Assembly: GCA_046732895.1 (NCBI GenBank)
Contig: JBKPNZ010000010.1
Location: 1-63,922 of the forward strand
DNA length: 63,922 bases
Direction of reading: 5' to 3'
Source: JBKPNZ01 sp046732895
Lineage (GTDB): Bacteria > Actinomycetota > Thermoleophilia > Solirubrobacterales > 70-9
How positions within the stretch are numbered: position 1 is the first letter of the stretch; each line of letters starts with the position of its first letter. The translations under genes were made by a program, and so were the position numbers. The notes beneath the pieces were generated by a model, which searched no databases, was not told where the DNA came from, and was given only the letters and a program-made list of their open reading frames with translations. Positions 34,436 to 42,303 of the stretch are shown piece after piece.

Positions 34436-35542
34436 TTAGGTGGCGCCTGCCGCCTCGCGGGCGACCCTGAGCTCCTCGTCGCGGCCCGTGATCTGACCGT
34501 CGAGCTTCGCGTCAAGCGCTGCCTTCAGGCCCCGACCGATCGCGGGGCCGCGCTCGATCCCTTCCGCCAACAGGTCCTCGCCCGAGATCTCGAGGCGGAC
34601 ATGCCGCAACTGGGTGACGTAGCGGTCGAGCCAATCGGCACCCATCGCCCGCGCGATGAGCAGCTCGGTTGCGTCGCGCCCGTGTGCGAGCTCGACGGCC
34701 GCTGACGGGCTCTCGGGCCGGACGGCCGCAAGGTCACGCGCCTCGCTGGTCTCATCAAGTGCCACCGCGACCACACCGCGTACCGGGTCGCCAACATCCG
34801 GCCACGGCGGGCCAAGCTCATCAATGCTCGCCATCAGCTCCAGGGCGCCGGACGGCAGTCGGAACACGCCCCATTCGTCGAGCAGCTCGAAGCCACGGAC
34901 CCGCCGCTCCTCGAACGCCACCCTGCGCAGCTCCGCGACGGTGCGCTCGCGCGAGACGGCGTCCAGGTCCGCCGTGCCGAGGAGCCCCCGCGTGCGGTCC
35001 TCGAGGTCGAGGCCGAGGCGAGCCGCATAGCGCCCGGCGCGCAGGGCGCGGGTGGGGTCGTCCACGAAGGAGGCGTCGTGGAGCACTCGGAGCAGGCCAG
35101 CGCGAAGGTCGCGGAGCCCGTCATGGGGATCGACCAGTTCAGCATCTCCGCCCAGCGGCACCGCCATCGCGTTGATCGTGAAGTCGCGCCGGCTGAGATC
35201 CTCCTCCAGGCCGGCCGGGCTCACCTCGGGCAGTGCGCCCGGATGCGGATAGGTCTCCGTGCGGGCCCGGGCGAGGTCCACCTCCACCTCGCCGAGCTGG
35301 ACGGTCGCGGTTTCGAAGCGCTCGTGACTGCGAACCTTGCCCCCGAGATCGGCTGCTATCGGGCCGACGTCCGCCTCGACCACAAGGTCGATGTTCGAAG
35401 GCTGATCGAGCCCGAGGAGGAGGTCCCGAACCGCGCCGCCGACGAGGTAGACCGGCGCGCCCGCGGCCGCGGCCTGCAGGCGATCGATGCCGGGAAGGGC
35501 GGCGATGCGGCCCGCGAGCTCATCGGGATGAACGTCTGGCAT
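34436..35542 (-). CDS. tRNA nucleotidyltransferase / poly(A) polymerase family protein with a changed catalytic Asp
   Basis: 368 aa class II nucleotidyltransferase head plus helical RNA-binding domains. LVGGAVRDLLLG, the third carboxylate segment EVEVDLARARTETY, RRDFTINAMAVPL and DDPTRALRAGRYAARLG are intact. The catalytic Asp pair, normally D-x-D in the sequence following the VRD-LLG motif, reads N50-I-D52. The codon AAC at 35393-35395 (minus) gives Asn. Either the enzyme is altered or inactive, or the base is an error. No HD domain is seen. It lies 31 nt from the divergent beta-propeller gene. Confidence 0.85.
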   Translation of the reverse strand: MPDVHPDELAGRIAALPGIDRLQAAAAGAPVYLVGGAVRDLLLGLDQPSNIDLVVEADVGPIAADLGGKVRSHERFETATVQLGEVEVDLARARTETYPHPGALPEVSPAGLEEDLSRRDFTINAMAVPLGGDAELVDPHDGLRDLRAGLLRVLHDASFVDDPTRALRAGRYAARLGLDLEDRTRGLLGTADLDAVSRERTVAELRRVAFEERRVRGFELLDEWGVFRLPSGALELMASIDELGPPWPDVGDPVRGVVAVALDETSEARDLAAVRPESPSAAVELAHGRDATELLIARAMGADWLDRYVTQLRHVRLEISGEDLLAEGIERGPAIGRGLKAALDAKLDGQITGRDEELRVAREAAGAT

Positions 35543-35573
35543 GGCCCGATCCCTACCATGACGCCCTTCGCGG

Positions 35574-37118
35574 ATGACTCGCGTGCTCACAACCGCTCTC
35601 GCGGGCTACGACATTCACTGGTGGCACGTGGCGCTGGGACTCGTTGCCGCTGCGATCGGCGGCACCGTGGTCTTCCTCGCCGGCCGCAGGTGGGTCTGGC
35701 CCCGATTCCGCCGCTGGAGCACCTGGCAGCAGGTGCTCGCGGCCAGCGCGACCGTGCTCGTGATCGCCGGCGCGGCGTTCGCGATCTACAAGGCTCTCGA
35801 GCGCCCGGGCGACGTCCTCAACCCGGATGCCGCGTTCCACAAGGAACCGAAGAAGCCGCCGCCCCACAAGAACAAGCCGGAGCTCGTCAACTGGCCGGTC
35901 TATGGATACGACGACGCGCGCACCCGGTATCTGCCCTCGGACCGGGTCAACCCTCCGTTCCACTCATCCGACTGGAGCTTCCAGGCCGGCAAGCTGCTCG
36001 AGTTCTCGCCGATCGTCGTGGACAAGACCCTCTACTTCATGGATAAGGACGCCAACCTCTACGCGCTGAGCGCCGACAAGGGCAAGGTCATCTGGAAGCA
36101 CGACATCGGCTCGCTGAACGCGTCCTCACCCGCGTATTCACACGGCCAATTGTTCGCCGCCACCCTGGCGCCGGGCGAGGTCGTGGCGCTCGGGGCCGAG
36201 CACGGCAAGGTGCTATGGCGGCACCCGCTGCCGGGCCGGACCGAGACCTCGCCGGTCGTCTACGGCGACAAGGTGATCGTGGGCTGCGAGTGCGGGAACG
36301 TCTACGCCCTCAACAGGAAGACCGGCAAGGTCGAATGGACGGTCTCCACCGGTGGGGCGGTCAAGGGCGGTGTGGCGCTCGACAACGGGGTGGCCTTCTT
36401 CGGCAACTACGCGGGGCAGCTCTACGCCGTCCAGGCCTCGAACGGAGACATCAAGTGGCAGACCGGGACTCAGGGCGGAAGCTTCGGTGTCACAGGGCGG
36501 ATCTACTCCACCCCTGCCGTGGCCTACGGCCGGGTCTACGTCGGCAGCATCGACAGCCGCGTCTACAGCTTCGAGGAGTCGAGCGGGGATCTCGCCTGGA
36601 GCCATTCGACCGGCGCTGAGGTCTACCCTGGGCCAGCGGTCGCCGACACGCCCGGCGCACCCCCGAGCGTCTACGTGGGCTCGGCCGACAAGCACGTCTA
36701 TGCCTTCGATGCCCGCAGCGGCGCCCTGCGCTGGGACAACTACGTCGGCGGCCTCGTGCTCGGTGCGCCGAGCGTGGTCGGGAAGGTCGCCTATTTCGGG
36801 GTGATCGGGCCGAACATCGGCACGCTCGGCTTCAGCACCAAGACCGGGAATCGCAAGTACGAGAGCGACGTCGGTGAGTACAACCCGGTGATCTCCGACG
36901 GCCGCCACCTATACCTGACCGGGGCCTCGAACCTCCGCCGGTTCACTCCGCTGACGCCAAACGAGAAGCACAAGATCCACGAGCGCAAGCTGGCGAAGGA
37001 AAGGCGCCAGCACCGCGCCCACCGTCGCAAGCTTGAGCAGCGTCGCGAGAAGCGGCAGGACAATGGCCATGCCCGCGGTCACGGCCGTAAGCGTGGCCAC
37101 GCTTCGCATAACAAGTGA
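35574..37118 (+). CDS. Membrane-anchored PQQ-like beta-propeller protein
   Basis: 514 aa. Two membrane helices near the N-terminus (VALGLVAAAIGGTVVFLAG, VLAASATVLVIAGAAFAIY) are followed by seven or so beta-propeller blades with BamB/PQQ-type repeats: LYALSADKGKVIWKH, VYALNRKTGKVEWTV, LYAVQASNGDIKWQT, VYSFEESSGDLAWSH and VYAFDARSGALRWD. The GCECGN segment carries two Cys. The last 50 residues are strongly basic and His-rich (ERRQHRAHRRKLEQRREKRQ), perhaps binding the wall or nucleic acid. Probably an outward-facing interaction or sensor protein. Confidence 0.8.
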   Translation: MTRVLTTALAGYDIHWWHVALGLVAAAIGGTVVFLAGRRWVWPRFRRWSTWQQVLAASATVLVIAGAAFAIYKALERPGDVLNPDAAFHKEPKKPPPHKNKPELVNWPVYGYDDARTRYLPSDRVNPPFHSSDWSFQAGKLLEFSPIVVDKTLYFMDKDANLYALSADKGKVIWKHDIGSLNASSPAYSHGQLFAATLAPGEVVALGAEHGKVLWRHPLPGRTETSPVVYGDKVIVGCECGNVYALNRKTGKVEWTVSTGGAVKGGVALDNGVAFFGNYAGQLYAVQASNGDIKWQTGTQGGSFGVTGRIYSTPAVAYGRVYVGSIDSRVYSFEESSGDLAWSHSTGAEVYPGPAVADTPGAPPSVYVGSADKHVYAFDARSGALRWDNYVGGLVLGAPSVVGKVAYFGVIGPNIGTLGFSTKTGNRKYESDVGEYNPVISDGRHLYLTGASNLRRFTPLTPNEKHKIHERKLAKERRQHRAHRRKLEQRREKRQDNGHARGHGRKRGHASHNK

Positions 37119-37128
37119 ACCGCCCACA

Positions 37129-37144
37129 GATCGGCTAACCGATC
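37129..37144 (+). other. Short hairpin after the beta-propeller gene
   Basis: GATCGG and CCGATC arms pair across CTAA, 11 nt downstream of the stop at 37118, followed by GGGT-AATTC-ACCC, a second small stem. A plausible but weak transcription terminator, as no T-run follows. Confidence 0.4.
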
Positions 37145-37240
37145 GGGGGTAATTCACCCTTCCGTACCTGGATTAATGCCCGAGGGCGGAATAGGTTCGC
37201 ACCTCAAGCTCAACCGGGGGATGGACGGAGGTTCAGGGGG

Positions 37241-37555
37241 ATGCTTAGAACAGGGACGTTCAACGGGGCTGCACGGGCCGCGGCGGCGTTGATCGGGATT
37301 CGGATCGCCGCGGGACGTGACCGGCGAACCGCAACGCCCGACAGCGATACACATCCACCCGACTGGCTCTGGGAGCTCGACGAGCATGAGGAGGATCAGG
37401 AGCTCGAGCTCGCCCTCCATTCGCCGCTCGGCGAGCTGATGCAGGCACGGCTTGCCGAGCCGGCTCGATTCAGCAGGCCGCCCGCGTGCGCCGCACCGCG
37501 CCTTGCACGCCGGAACTCACCGAGGAGGGGAACATGCACGACCACGAGGCGATAG
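37241..37555 (+). CDS. Small hypothetical protein
   Basis: 104 aa with a GGGGG sequence just before ATG 37241. The middle, PPDWLWELDEHEEDQELELA followed by LHSPLGELMQARL, is an acidic segment of the type seen in short actinobacterial accessory proteins; the ends look random and Arg-rich. It overlaps the next gene by 22 nt, whose Shine-Dalgarno lies inside this frame. It may be a real gene only in part, and no function can be named. Confidence 0.35.
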   Translation: MLRTGTFNGAARAAAALIGIRIAAGRDRRTATPDSDTHPPDWLWELDEHEEDQELELALHSPLGELMQARLAEPARFSRPPACAAPRLARRNSPRRGTCTTTRR

Positions 37556-37845
37556 GTGAGCTGCAGGCCCTCGACGCGGTCGCGTCGGAGCAGGGCATGG
37601 TGCTCGCCTTCCGCATGTGTGAGGAGAGCGGTGACCTCGAGCCCGTCTTCCTGCGGATCGATCGGGCGAATGGCGACACCGAGAACGAGGCGGCGCTGAT
37701 CGCGATCACCGACGCGAGCGGATTTTCGCTCGGGCGCTACGTCATCCCGCGGGGCCGCCTCGACGAGGCGCTCGACCGCGCCGACGAGGTCGACGAGGTG
37801 GAGCCCGAGCCTACGGTCGTGCCGGCCGACTGGGCCGGCAGCTGA
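37534..37845 (+). CDS. Hypothetical acidic protein
   Basis: 103 aa. A strong GAGGAGGGGA ribosome site lies right before ATG 37534. The sequence is acidic and well-formed (GMVLAFRMCEESGDLEPVFL, AALIAITDASGFSLGRYVIP, DEVDEVEPEPTVVPADW) with GC-rich third positions. No family is recognised. It precedes, converging, the hisF gene 11 nt away. Confidence 0.6.
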   Translation: MHDHEAIGELQALDAVASEQGMVLAFRMCEESGDLEPVFLRIDRANGDTENEAALIAITDASGFSLGRYVIPRGRLDEALDRADEVDEVEPEPTVVPADWAGS

Positions 37846-37855
37846 TCTCGGCGAG

Positions 37856-38653
37856 CTAGCCGCGCACGGGGATTCCGGCCGCCGCCAGGTGGCGCTTGGC
37901 TTCGGCCACCGTGTGCTTGCCGTAGTGGAAGATCGAGGCGCAGAGCACGGCGTCCGCCCCACCCTCGACGATCCCAGCGGCCAGATGGTCGAGCTCGCCG
38001 GCTCCGCCTGACGCGATCACCGGAATCGGCACGGCGTCGGCAACCGCGCGCGTGAGCTCGAGGTCGTAGCCGTCACTGGTGCCGTCGCGATCCATGCTGG
38101 TGAGCAGCACCTCCCCCGCGCCGCGCTCGCTGGCCTCGACGGCCCAGGCCACCGCCTCGCGCCCCGCGATCCTCGTACGGCCTCCGTTCGCATACACGTC
38201 CCATTGGAGCCCCGACGCCCCCGGACGCGAAGCGGAGGAGGCGGCGGGCATTTGCGTTTTGGCGTCGATCGCGATCACGACGCACTGTGAGCCGAATACC
38301 TCGGCGAGCTCGGAGATGAGCTCCGGCCGCTCGAGTGCGGAGGAATTGACCGAGACCTTGTCGGCGCCGGCATCGAGGACCGCCTGGGCGTCCTCGGCCG
38401 AACGTATCCCGCCCCCGATGGTGAACGGGACGAAGACGTCGTTCGCGGTCCGCCGGGCCAGGTCCACGATCGTGTCGCGCCGCTCGTGCGAGGCGGTGAT
38501 GTCGAGGAAGACAAGCTCGTCCGCGCCCTCGGCGTCGTAACGGGCCGCCAGCTCAACGGGGTCGCCGGCGTCGCGAAGGCCGACGAAGTTGGTGCCCTTG
38601 ACGACCCGGCCGCGGTCGACGTCCAGGCAGGGGATGACGCGCTTCAGAGCCAT
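37856..38653 (-). CDS. hisF: Imidazole glycerol phosphate synthase subunit HisF, with insertion
   Basis: 265 aa versus about 253 usual. Cyclase subunit producing IGP and AICAR with HisH. Catalytic Asp residues are in RVIPCLDVDRG and LLTSMDRDGTSDGYDLEL. The phosphate sites FTIGGGIRS and IASGGAGELDH are present. Residues about 132-149 (TQMPAASSASRPGASGL) are an insertion between IDAK and WDVYANGGRT, coded by a GC-rich element (38217-38242) also found in dnaE2. ATG 38653. It ends the his operon; a small orf lies between it and hisA. Confidence 0.94.
   Translation of the reverse strand: MALKRVIPCLDVDRGRVVKGTNFVGLRDAGDPVELAARYDAEGADELVFLDITASHERRDTIVDLARRTANDVFVPFTIGGGIRSAEDAQAVLDAGADKVSVNSSALERPELISELAEVFGSQCVVIAIDAKTQMPAASSASRPGASGLQWDVYANGGRTRIAGREAVAWAVEASERGAGEVLLTSMDRDGTSDGYDLELTRAVADAVPIPVIASGGAGELDHLAAGIVEGGADAVLCASIFHYGKHTVAEAKRHLAAAGIPVRG
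38217..38242 (-). repeat. 26-bp interspersed element inside hisF (copy in dnaE2 at 59520-59545)
   Basis: The plus-strand 26-mer is identical to 59520-59545 and similarity continues about 20 nt further (CATTTGCGTTTT against CTTTGGTTTT). The core contains GCGAAGC, a known unusually stable mini-hairpin sequence. It codes on the minus strand for PAASSASRPGA inside HisF, in an apparent insertion. Function unknown. Confidence 0.7.
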
Positions 38654-38681
38654 GAGGTGAGGGTAGAACGCCCCCAGCCGC

Positions 38682-38927
38682 TCACTTGCGCCGGCGGAAC
38701 CCGCGCAGGTGAGTGAACGCGTCGCGCCCGAGGCGCTCCGGCTCGAGCTTGCGGACCAGGCGGAGCATCTCCTCGCGCTCGTTCGCCGAGAGATTGCGAC
38801 CCGGCCTCCCCTTGGACTTCGCCACGAGCTTCGCGAGGCGCGAGCGCTCATCGGCCTCGAGCAGGCCAAGGTGGCGGCGGGCCAGCAGGGCCACCTGTGC
38901 GATCGCGAGGATCCGAAGCCAGAACAT
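38682..38927 (-). CDS. Conserved-looking small protein of the his operon
   Basis: 81 aa, between hisA and hisF. It begins with a hydrophobic helix (MFWLRILAIAQVALLARRH), then a basic, helical region LVAKSKGRPGRNLSANEREE and LVRKLEPERLGRDAFTHLRG. It looks like a real protein by its spacing (15 nt after hisA, 28 nt before hisF) and codon use, but I do not recognise the family. It may be a membrane-associated regulator or a lineage-specific gene. Confidence 0.6.
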   Translation of the reverse strand: MFWLRILAIAQVALLARRHLGLLEADERSRLAKLVAKSKGRPGRNLSANEREEMLRLVRKLEPERLGRDAFTHLRGFRRRK

Positions 38928-38942
38928 GACCCGATCGTACGG

Positions 38943-39683
38943 TTATCCGGGCGCGGCGAGAGCCGCCTGGCCCTCGTCCACGGTGAAGCGCCGGTCATAG
39001 AGCGCTCGGCCGACGATCACCCCCGTGAGGGCCGGGAGCGACGCCTCGCTCAGCGTGTGCAGGTGCCCGATCGTGCCGATGCCGCCCGAGTACATCCACT
39101 CGGCGCCGGCGGCGGCGACGGCCTCGGCGACGGCTCGCAGGCCCCCCAGACCCGGCCCCGCGAGGGTGCCGTCCACCTCGACCGGCGTGTGGATGAACCG
39201 GCGCACGCCCCGGCCGGCCACGTCGCCGATGAGCTCGGCCGCGCCGATCGAGCTCTGCCGCTCCCAGCCCTCGACCGCGACTCGTCCTGAGCGCGCGTCG
39301 ACCGAGACGACGACTCTCTCCCCATGTTCCGCGGCCAGCGCCTCGATCAGGGCGGGATCCTCGAGCGCCGCGGTCCCGAGGATGGCCCGCTCGACGCCGG
39401 CGGCGAGCGTCTCCTCCACCGCCTCGGCGCTTCGCAGGCCACCGCCGAGCTGGACGGGGACCCCGGACTCGGCGGCGATCCGCCCGGCGGCGCCGAGGTT
39501 CACCGGCCGCCCTTCGCGTGCGCCGTCGAGATCGACGACGTGCAGCGCCCGAGCACCCTGCTCCACCCAGCGCCGCGCTGCGTCCAGGGGGTCGGCGTCG
39601 AACGACGTCTCACGTTCGTAGTCGCCTTGCACGAGCCGGACCGCCTGGCCGCCCCGGATGTCGATCGCCGGCAGGAGGATCAA
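38943..39683 (-). CDS. hisA: Phosphoribosylformimino-AICAR ribotide isomerase (HisA)
   Basis: 246 aa TIM barrel catalysing the Amadori rearrangement of ProFAR. LLPAIDIRGGQAVRLVQGDY holds the first catalytic Asp, HTPVEVDGTLAGPG the second. VQLGGGLRSAEAVEE and MYSGGIGTIGHL are phosphate-binding loops. The TTG start at 39683 gives LILLPAIDI and overlaps the hisH stop by 4 nt. It is related to hisF but without its insertion. Confidence 0.93.
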   Translation of the reverse strand: MILLPAIDIRGGQAVRLVQGDYERETSFDADPLDAARRWVEQGARALHVVDLDGAREGRPVNLGAAGRIAAESGVPVQLGGGLRSAEAVEETLAAGVERAILGTAALEDPALIEALAAEHGERVVVSVDARSGRVAVEGWERQSSIGAAELIGDVAGRGVRRFIHTPVEVDGTLAGPGLGGLRAVAEAVAAAGAEWMYSGGIGTIGHLHTLSEASLPALTGVIVGRALYDRRFTVDEGQAALAAPG

Positions 39684-40306
39684 GCGATGGCCGGCGCGCA
39701 GACGCCCGCAAAGTTGGCGAGCAGGCGCAGCCCTGCGGCGCTCGACTTCTCCGGGTGAAACTGGACCCCGCGAATCGAGCCGCGCTCGACGACGCAGGCG
39801 AAGCGCTCGCCGCACTCGGCCGTGCCCAGGACGTCCTCCGCGTGGGCCGGACGAGCGGCGAAGGAGTGGACGAAGTAGAAGGGAGCGCCGTCCTCGAGTC
39901 CGTCCTGCAGGGGTGCTGAGCGCGTCCAGCTCACGGGTTCCCAGCCGATGTGCGGGACCTTGAGGCCCGGCGCGTCGATCGCCGTGATCTCGCCGTGGAG
40001 CAGCCCGAGACCACGAGCGCCCTCGTTCTCTGATGAGCGCTCGAACAGAAGCTGCATGCCGAGGCAGATGCCGAGCAGAGGCCTGCCTGCCGCCGCCCAG
40101 TCGCGTGCCAGCGCGTCGAAGCGCAGCTCGCGGATTCGCCTCATCGCCTTCGGGAACGCTCCCACGCCCGGCAACACCAAGCCGTCGGCCTCCTCCGCCG
40201 TCGCCGGGTCTGAGGTGATGAGCGCCTCGGCGCCGACGTGCTCGAGCGCCTTCTCGACGGACCGCAGGTTGCCCATCCCATAGTCCAGAACAGCAATGCG
40301 CGCCAC
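39680..40306 (-). CDS. hisH: Imidazole glycerol phosphate synthase subunit HisH (glutaminase)
   Basis: 208 aa class I glutamine amidotransferase feeding ammonia to HisF. The nucleophile Cys is in LLGICLGMQLLFE and the catalytic His/Glu in RGVQFHPEKS. DYGMGNLRSVEKALEHVG at the N-terminus is typical. GTG 40306 is taken; GGAGGA lies directly before it, very close. The frame continues upstream to TTG 40387 through a GC-rich hairpin segment, so 40306 is the likely start. Confidence 0.92.
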   Translation of the reverse strand: MARIAVLDYGMGNLRSVEKALEHVGAEALITSDPATAEEADGLVLPGVGAFPKAMRRIRELRFDALARDWAAAGRPLLGICLGMQLLFERSSENEGARGLGLLHGEITAIDAPGLKVPHIGWEPVSWTRSAPLQDGLEDGAPFYFVHSFAARPAHAEDVLGTAECGERFACVVERGSIRGVQFHPEKSSAAGLRLLANFAGVCAPAIA

Positions 40307-40335
40307 CTCCTCCAAGCGAGCGCCAGCGAGCGGTG

Positions 40336-40354
40336 ATCCCGGCGAAGCCGGGAT
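40336..40354 (-). other. Hairpin in the hisB-hisH junction
   Basis: ATCCCGGC and GCCGGGAT (8 bp) pair across loop GAA. It lies in the 77-nt stretch between the hisB stop and the hisH start. Adjacent CGTCCGGGGGCGTC (40357-40370) also occurs on the minus strand next to the hisF element, so this junction may hold an insertion of the same repeat class. Weak evidence. Confidence 0.45.
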
Positions 40355-40383
40355 TCGTCCGGGGGCGTCACGGTCACCGGTAT

Positions 40384-40971
40384 TCAAGCGAGCGTCCCCT
40401 TGGTGCTCGGCACTCCGTCCTCATCCGGATCGATCGAGACCGCCTCGCGCAACGTCCGCGCGAAGGCCTTGAACGACGCCTCGATCATGTGGTGGGCGTT
40501 CGATCCATAGGGCACCCCGAGGTGGAGTGTGAGCTTGGCGTTGGATGCGACAGCCCGGAAGAACTCCTCGGTGAGCTCTGCGTCGAAGCCGGCGATCGAC
40601 ACCGGCGGCAGCTCGGCCTCGAACCGCAGCAGGGGCCGGCCTGAGATGTCGATGGCGCAGACGCCGAGCGCTTCGTCCATGGGGATCGCCGTATAGCCGT
40701 AGCGGCGGATGCCGGCGCGGTCGCCGAGCGCCGAGTCAAGAGCCTGGCCGAGCGCGATTCCCACGTCCTCAACCGTGTGGTGGGCGCCGGTCTCGAGGTC
40801 GCCGGTCGCCTGCACACGCAGGCCCAGGCGGCCATGGCGGCCGAGCAGCTCGAGCATGTGGTCGAGGAAGCCGACGCCGGTCGACGCGGAGACCTCTCCC
40901 CCATCGAGGTCCACGGCCAGCTCGACGCTCGTCTCGCCCGTCTTGCGCGAGATGTTCGCTGTGCGGCTCAT
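40384..40971 (-). CDS. hisB: Imidazoleglycerol-phosphate dehydratase
   Basis: 195 aa, the stand-alone IGPD domain. Two manganese sites are visible in GFLDHMLELLGRHG, GAHHTVEDVGIALGQALD and NAHHMIEASFKAFARTLRE, with FFRAVASNAKLTLHL. It begins MSRTANISRKTGETSVELAV, a standard start, and lies 39 nt after hisD. It provides imidazole acetol-phosphate for histidine synthesis. Confidence 0.97.
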   Translation of the reverse strand: MSRTANISRKTGETSVELAVDLDGGEVSASTGVGFLDHMLELLGRHGRLGLRVQATGDLETGAHHTVEDVGIALGQALDSALGDRAGIRRYGYTAIPMDEALGVCAIDISGRPLLRFEAELPPVSIAGFDAELTEEFFRAVASNAKLTLHLGVPYGSNAHHMIEASFKAFARTLREAVSIDPDEDGVPSTKGTLA

Positions 40972-41010
40972 GTCGAGGAAAGTACCTGCAAGGGACCGGG
41001 ATTCGTGGCA

Positions 41011-42303
41011 TCAATCGCCCACGCGGGCCTCCGCCGACTCACCGTGGACGGGGAAGCCCTCCGCCCGCGCAAGGGTCGCGATTCGCGGGGCCAGGCCGCC
41101 TGCCGCCTCGGCGGTGACGTCAACCACAGAGGTTCGCCGCTGGAATGCCCGGACGCCCAGCGGCGCGCCGAAGCGCGCGGCACCGCCCGTCGGAAGGACG
41201 TGGTTCGAGCCCGCCGCATAGTCGCCGAAGGCCACAGCTCCGCTTGGTCCATAGAAGACGCAGCCTGCGACCCGGTCACCCGCGAGCCGCTCGTCGGCCT
41301 GCTCGAGCGCCAGCTCGAGGTGCTCCGGCGCGATCGCATCCCCGAGGTCGAGCGCCTCGGCAAGGTCGGGCGCGACGATGCAGCTGACGGTTGCGTCGCG
41401 GACCGAGGGGCGCTCAGCGGCCAGGCTCTCCAGCTCCGCGGCGATCGAGCCGATGGCCGCCTCGTCGGCGGAGATCGCGGCCAGCAGGCAGTCATCCCCG
41501 TGCTCTGCCTGAGCGAGCAGATCCAGGGCGATCCAGCGCGGGTTTGCCGTGGCATCGACCACCGCAACGAGCTCGCTCGGCCCTGCGATCCCGTCGAGCC
41601 CAACGTCGCCGCAGACGAGGCGCTTGGCGGCGTTCACGTAGCGGTTGCCGGGCCCGACCACGACATCCACCGGGCGGACAGTCTCCGTGCCGTAGGCGAG
41701 GGCCGCCACGGCCTGCGCCCCACCAACGGCGAAGACCTCCTCGATCCCGCAGATCGAGCAGGCCGCAAGCACCCCCGTTGCGACGCGCCCGTCGGGACCC
41801 GGGGGCGAAGCGACGGCGATCCGGCCGACACCCGCGACCCGCGCCGGGATGCAGCACATGAGCACGGACGAGGGATAGGCGCCGCGGCCGCCCGGCACGT
41901 ACACGCCGGCCGCGTCGACGGCGCGCTCGACGATGCTGACCACCTGTCCCTGGGCGAGCTCCACACGCGCCTCGGCCGCTGCCTGAAGCTCGGCGCGAGC
42001 GACGGTCTCGACGTTCCGCCGCGCGATCTCAAGTGCGGCGAGCACGCCGGAGTCGAGCTCGTCGCGCGCAAGCTGGATCTCCGCGGGATCGACGCGCAGC
42101 TGCAGCTCATCCGGGCTCATGCCGGTCGCATCAAGGTGAGCGGTGAGCTCGGCCAGCACGGCGTCGCCGCCGGTGCGGACCCTGGCCACGATCTCTCGTG
42201 CACGCTCGAGGGCGCCTTCGTCCGGCCCGGTCGCATCCTCCCGCAGGGCGGCCGCCTGGGCCCGGGCGTCCCCTCCGTCCCAGGTGAGGCGCTGAATCCT
42301 CAT
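41011..42303 (-). CDS. hisD: Histidinol dehydrogenase
   Basis: 430 aa NAD-dependent, zinc enzyme catalysing the last two oxidations to histidine. VYVPGGRGAYPSSVLM, PPGPDGRV, GNRYVNAAKRLVCGDVGLDGIAGPSELV and LLAQAEHGDDCLLA (family motifs; zinc ligand His/Gln region) are seen, ending with a His-rich helix FGDYAAGSNHVLPTGGAARF. ATG 42303 overlaps the hisG stop by 4 nt. Confidence 0.97.
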   Translation of the reverse strand: MRIQRLTWDGGDARAQAAALREDATGPDEGALERAREIVARVRTGGDAVLAELTAHLDATGMSPDELQLRVDPAEIQLARDELDSGVLAALEIARRNVETVARAELQAAAEARVELAQGQVVSIVERAVDAAGVYVPGGRGAYPSSVLMCCIPARVAGVGRIAVASPPGPDGRVATGVLAACSICGIEEVFAVGGAQAVAALAYGTETVRPVDVVVGPGNRYVNAAKRLVCGDVGLDGIAGPSELVAVVDATANPRWIALDLLAQAEHGDDCLLAAISADEAAIGSIAAELESLAAERPSVRDATVSCIVAPDLAEALDLGDAIAPEHLELALEQADERLAGDRVAGCVFYGPSGAVAFGDYAAGSNHVLPTGGAARFGAPLGVRAFQRRTSVVDVTAEAAGGLAPRIATLARAEGFPVHGESAEARVGD

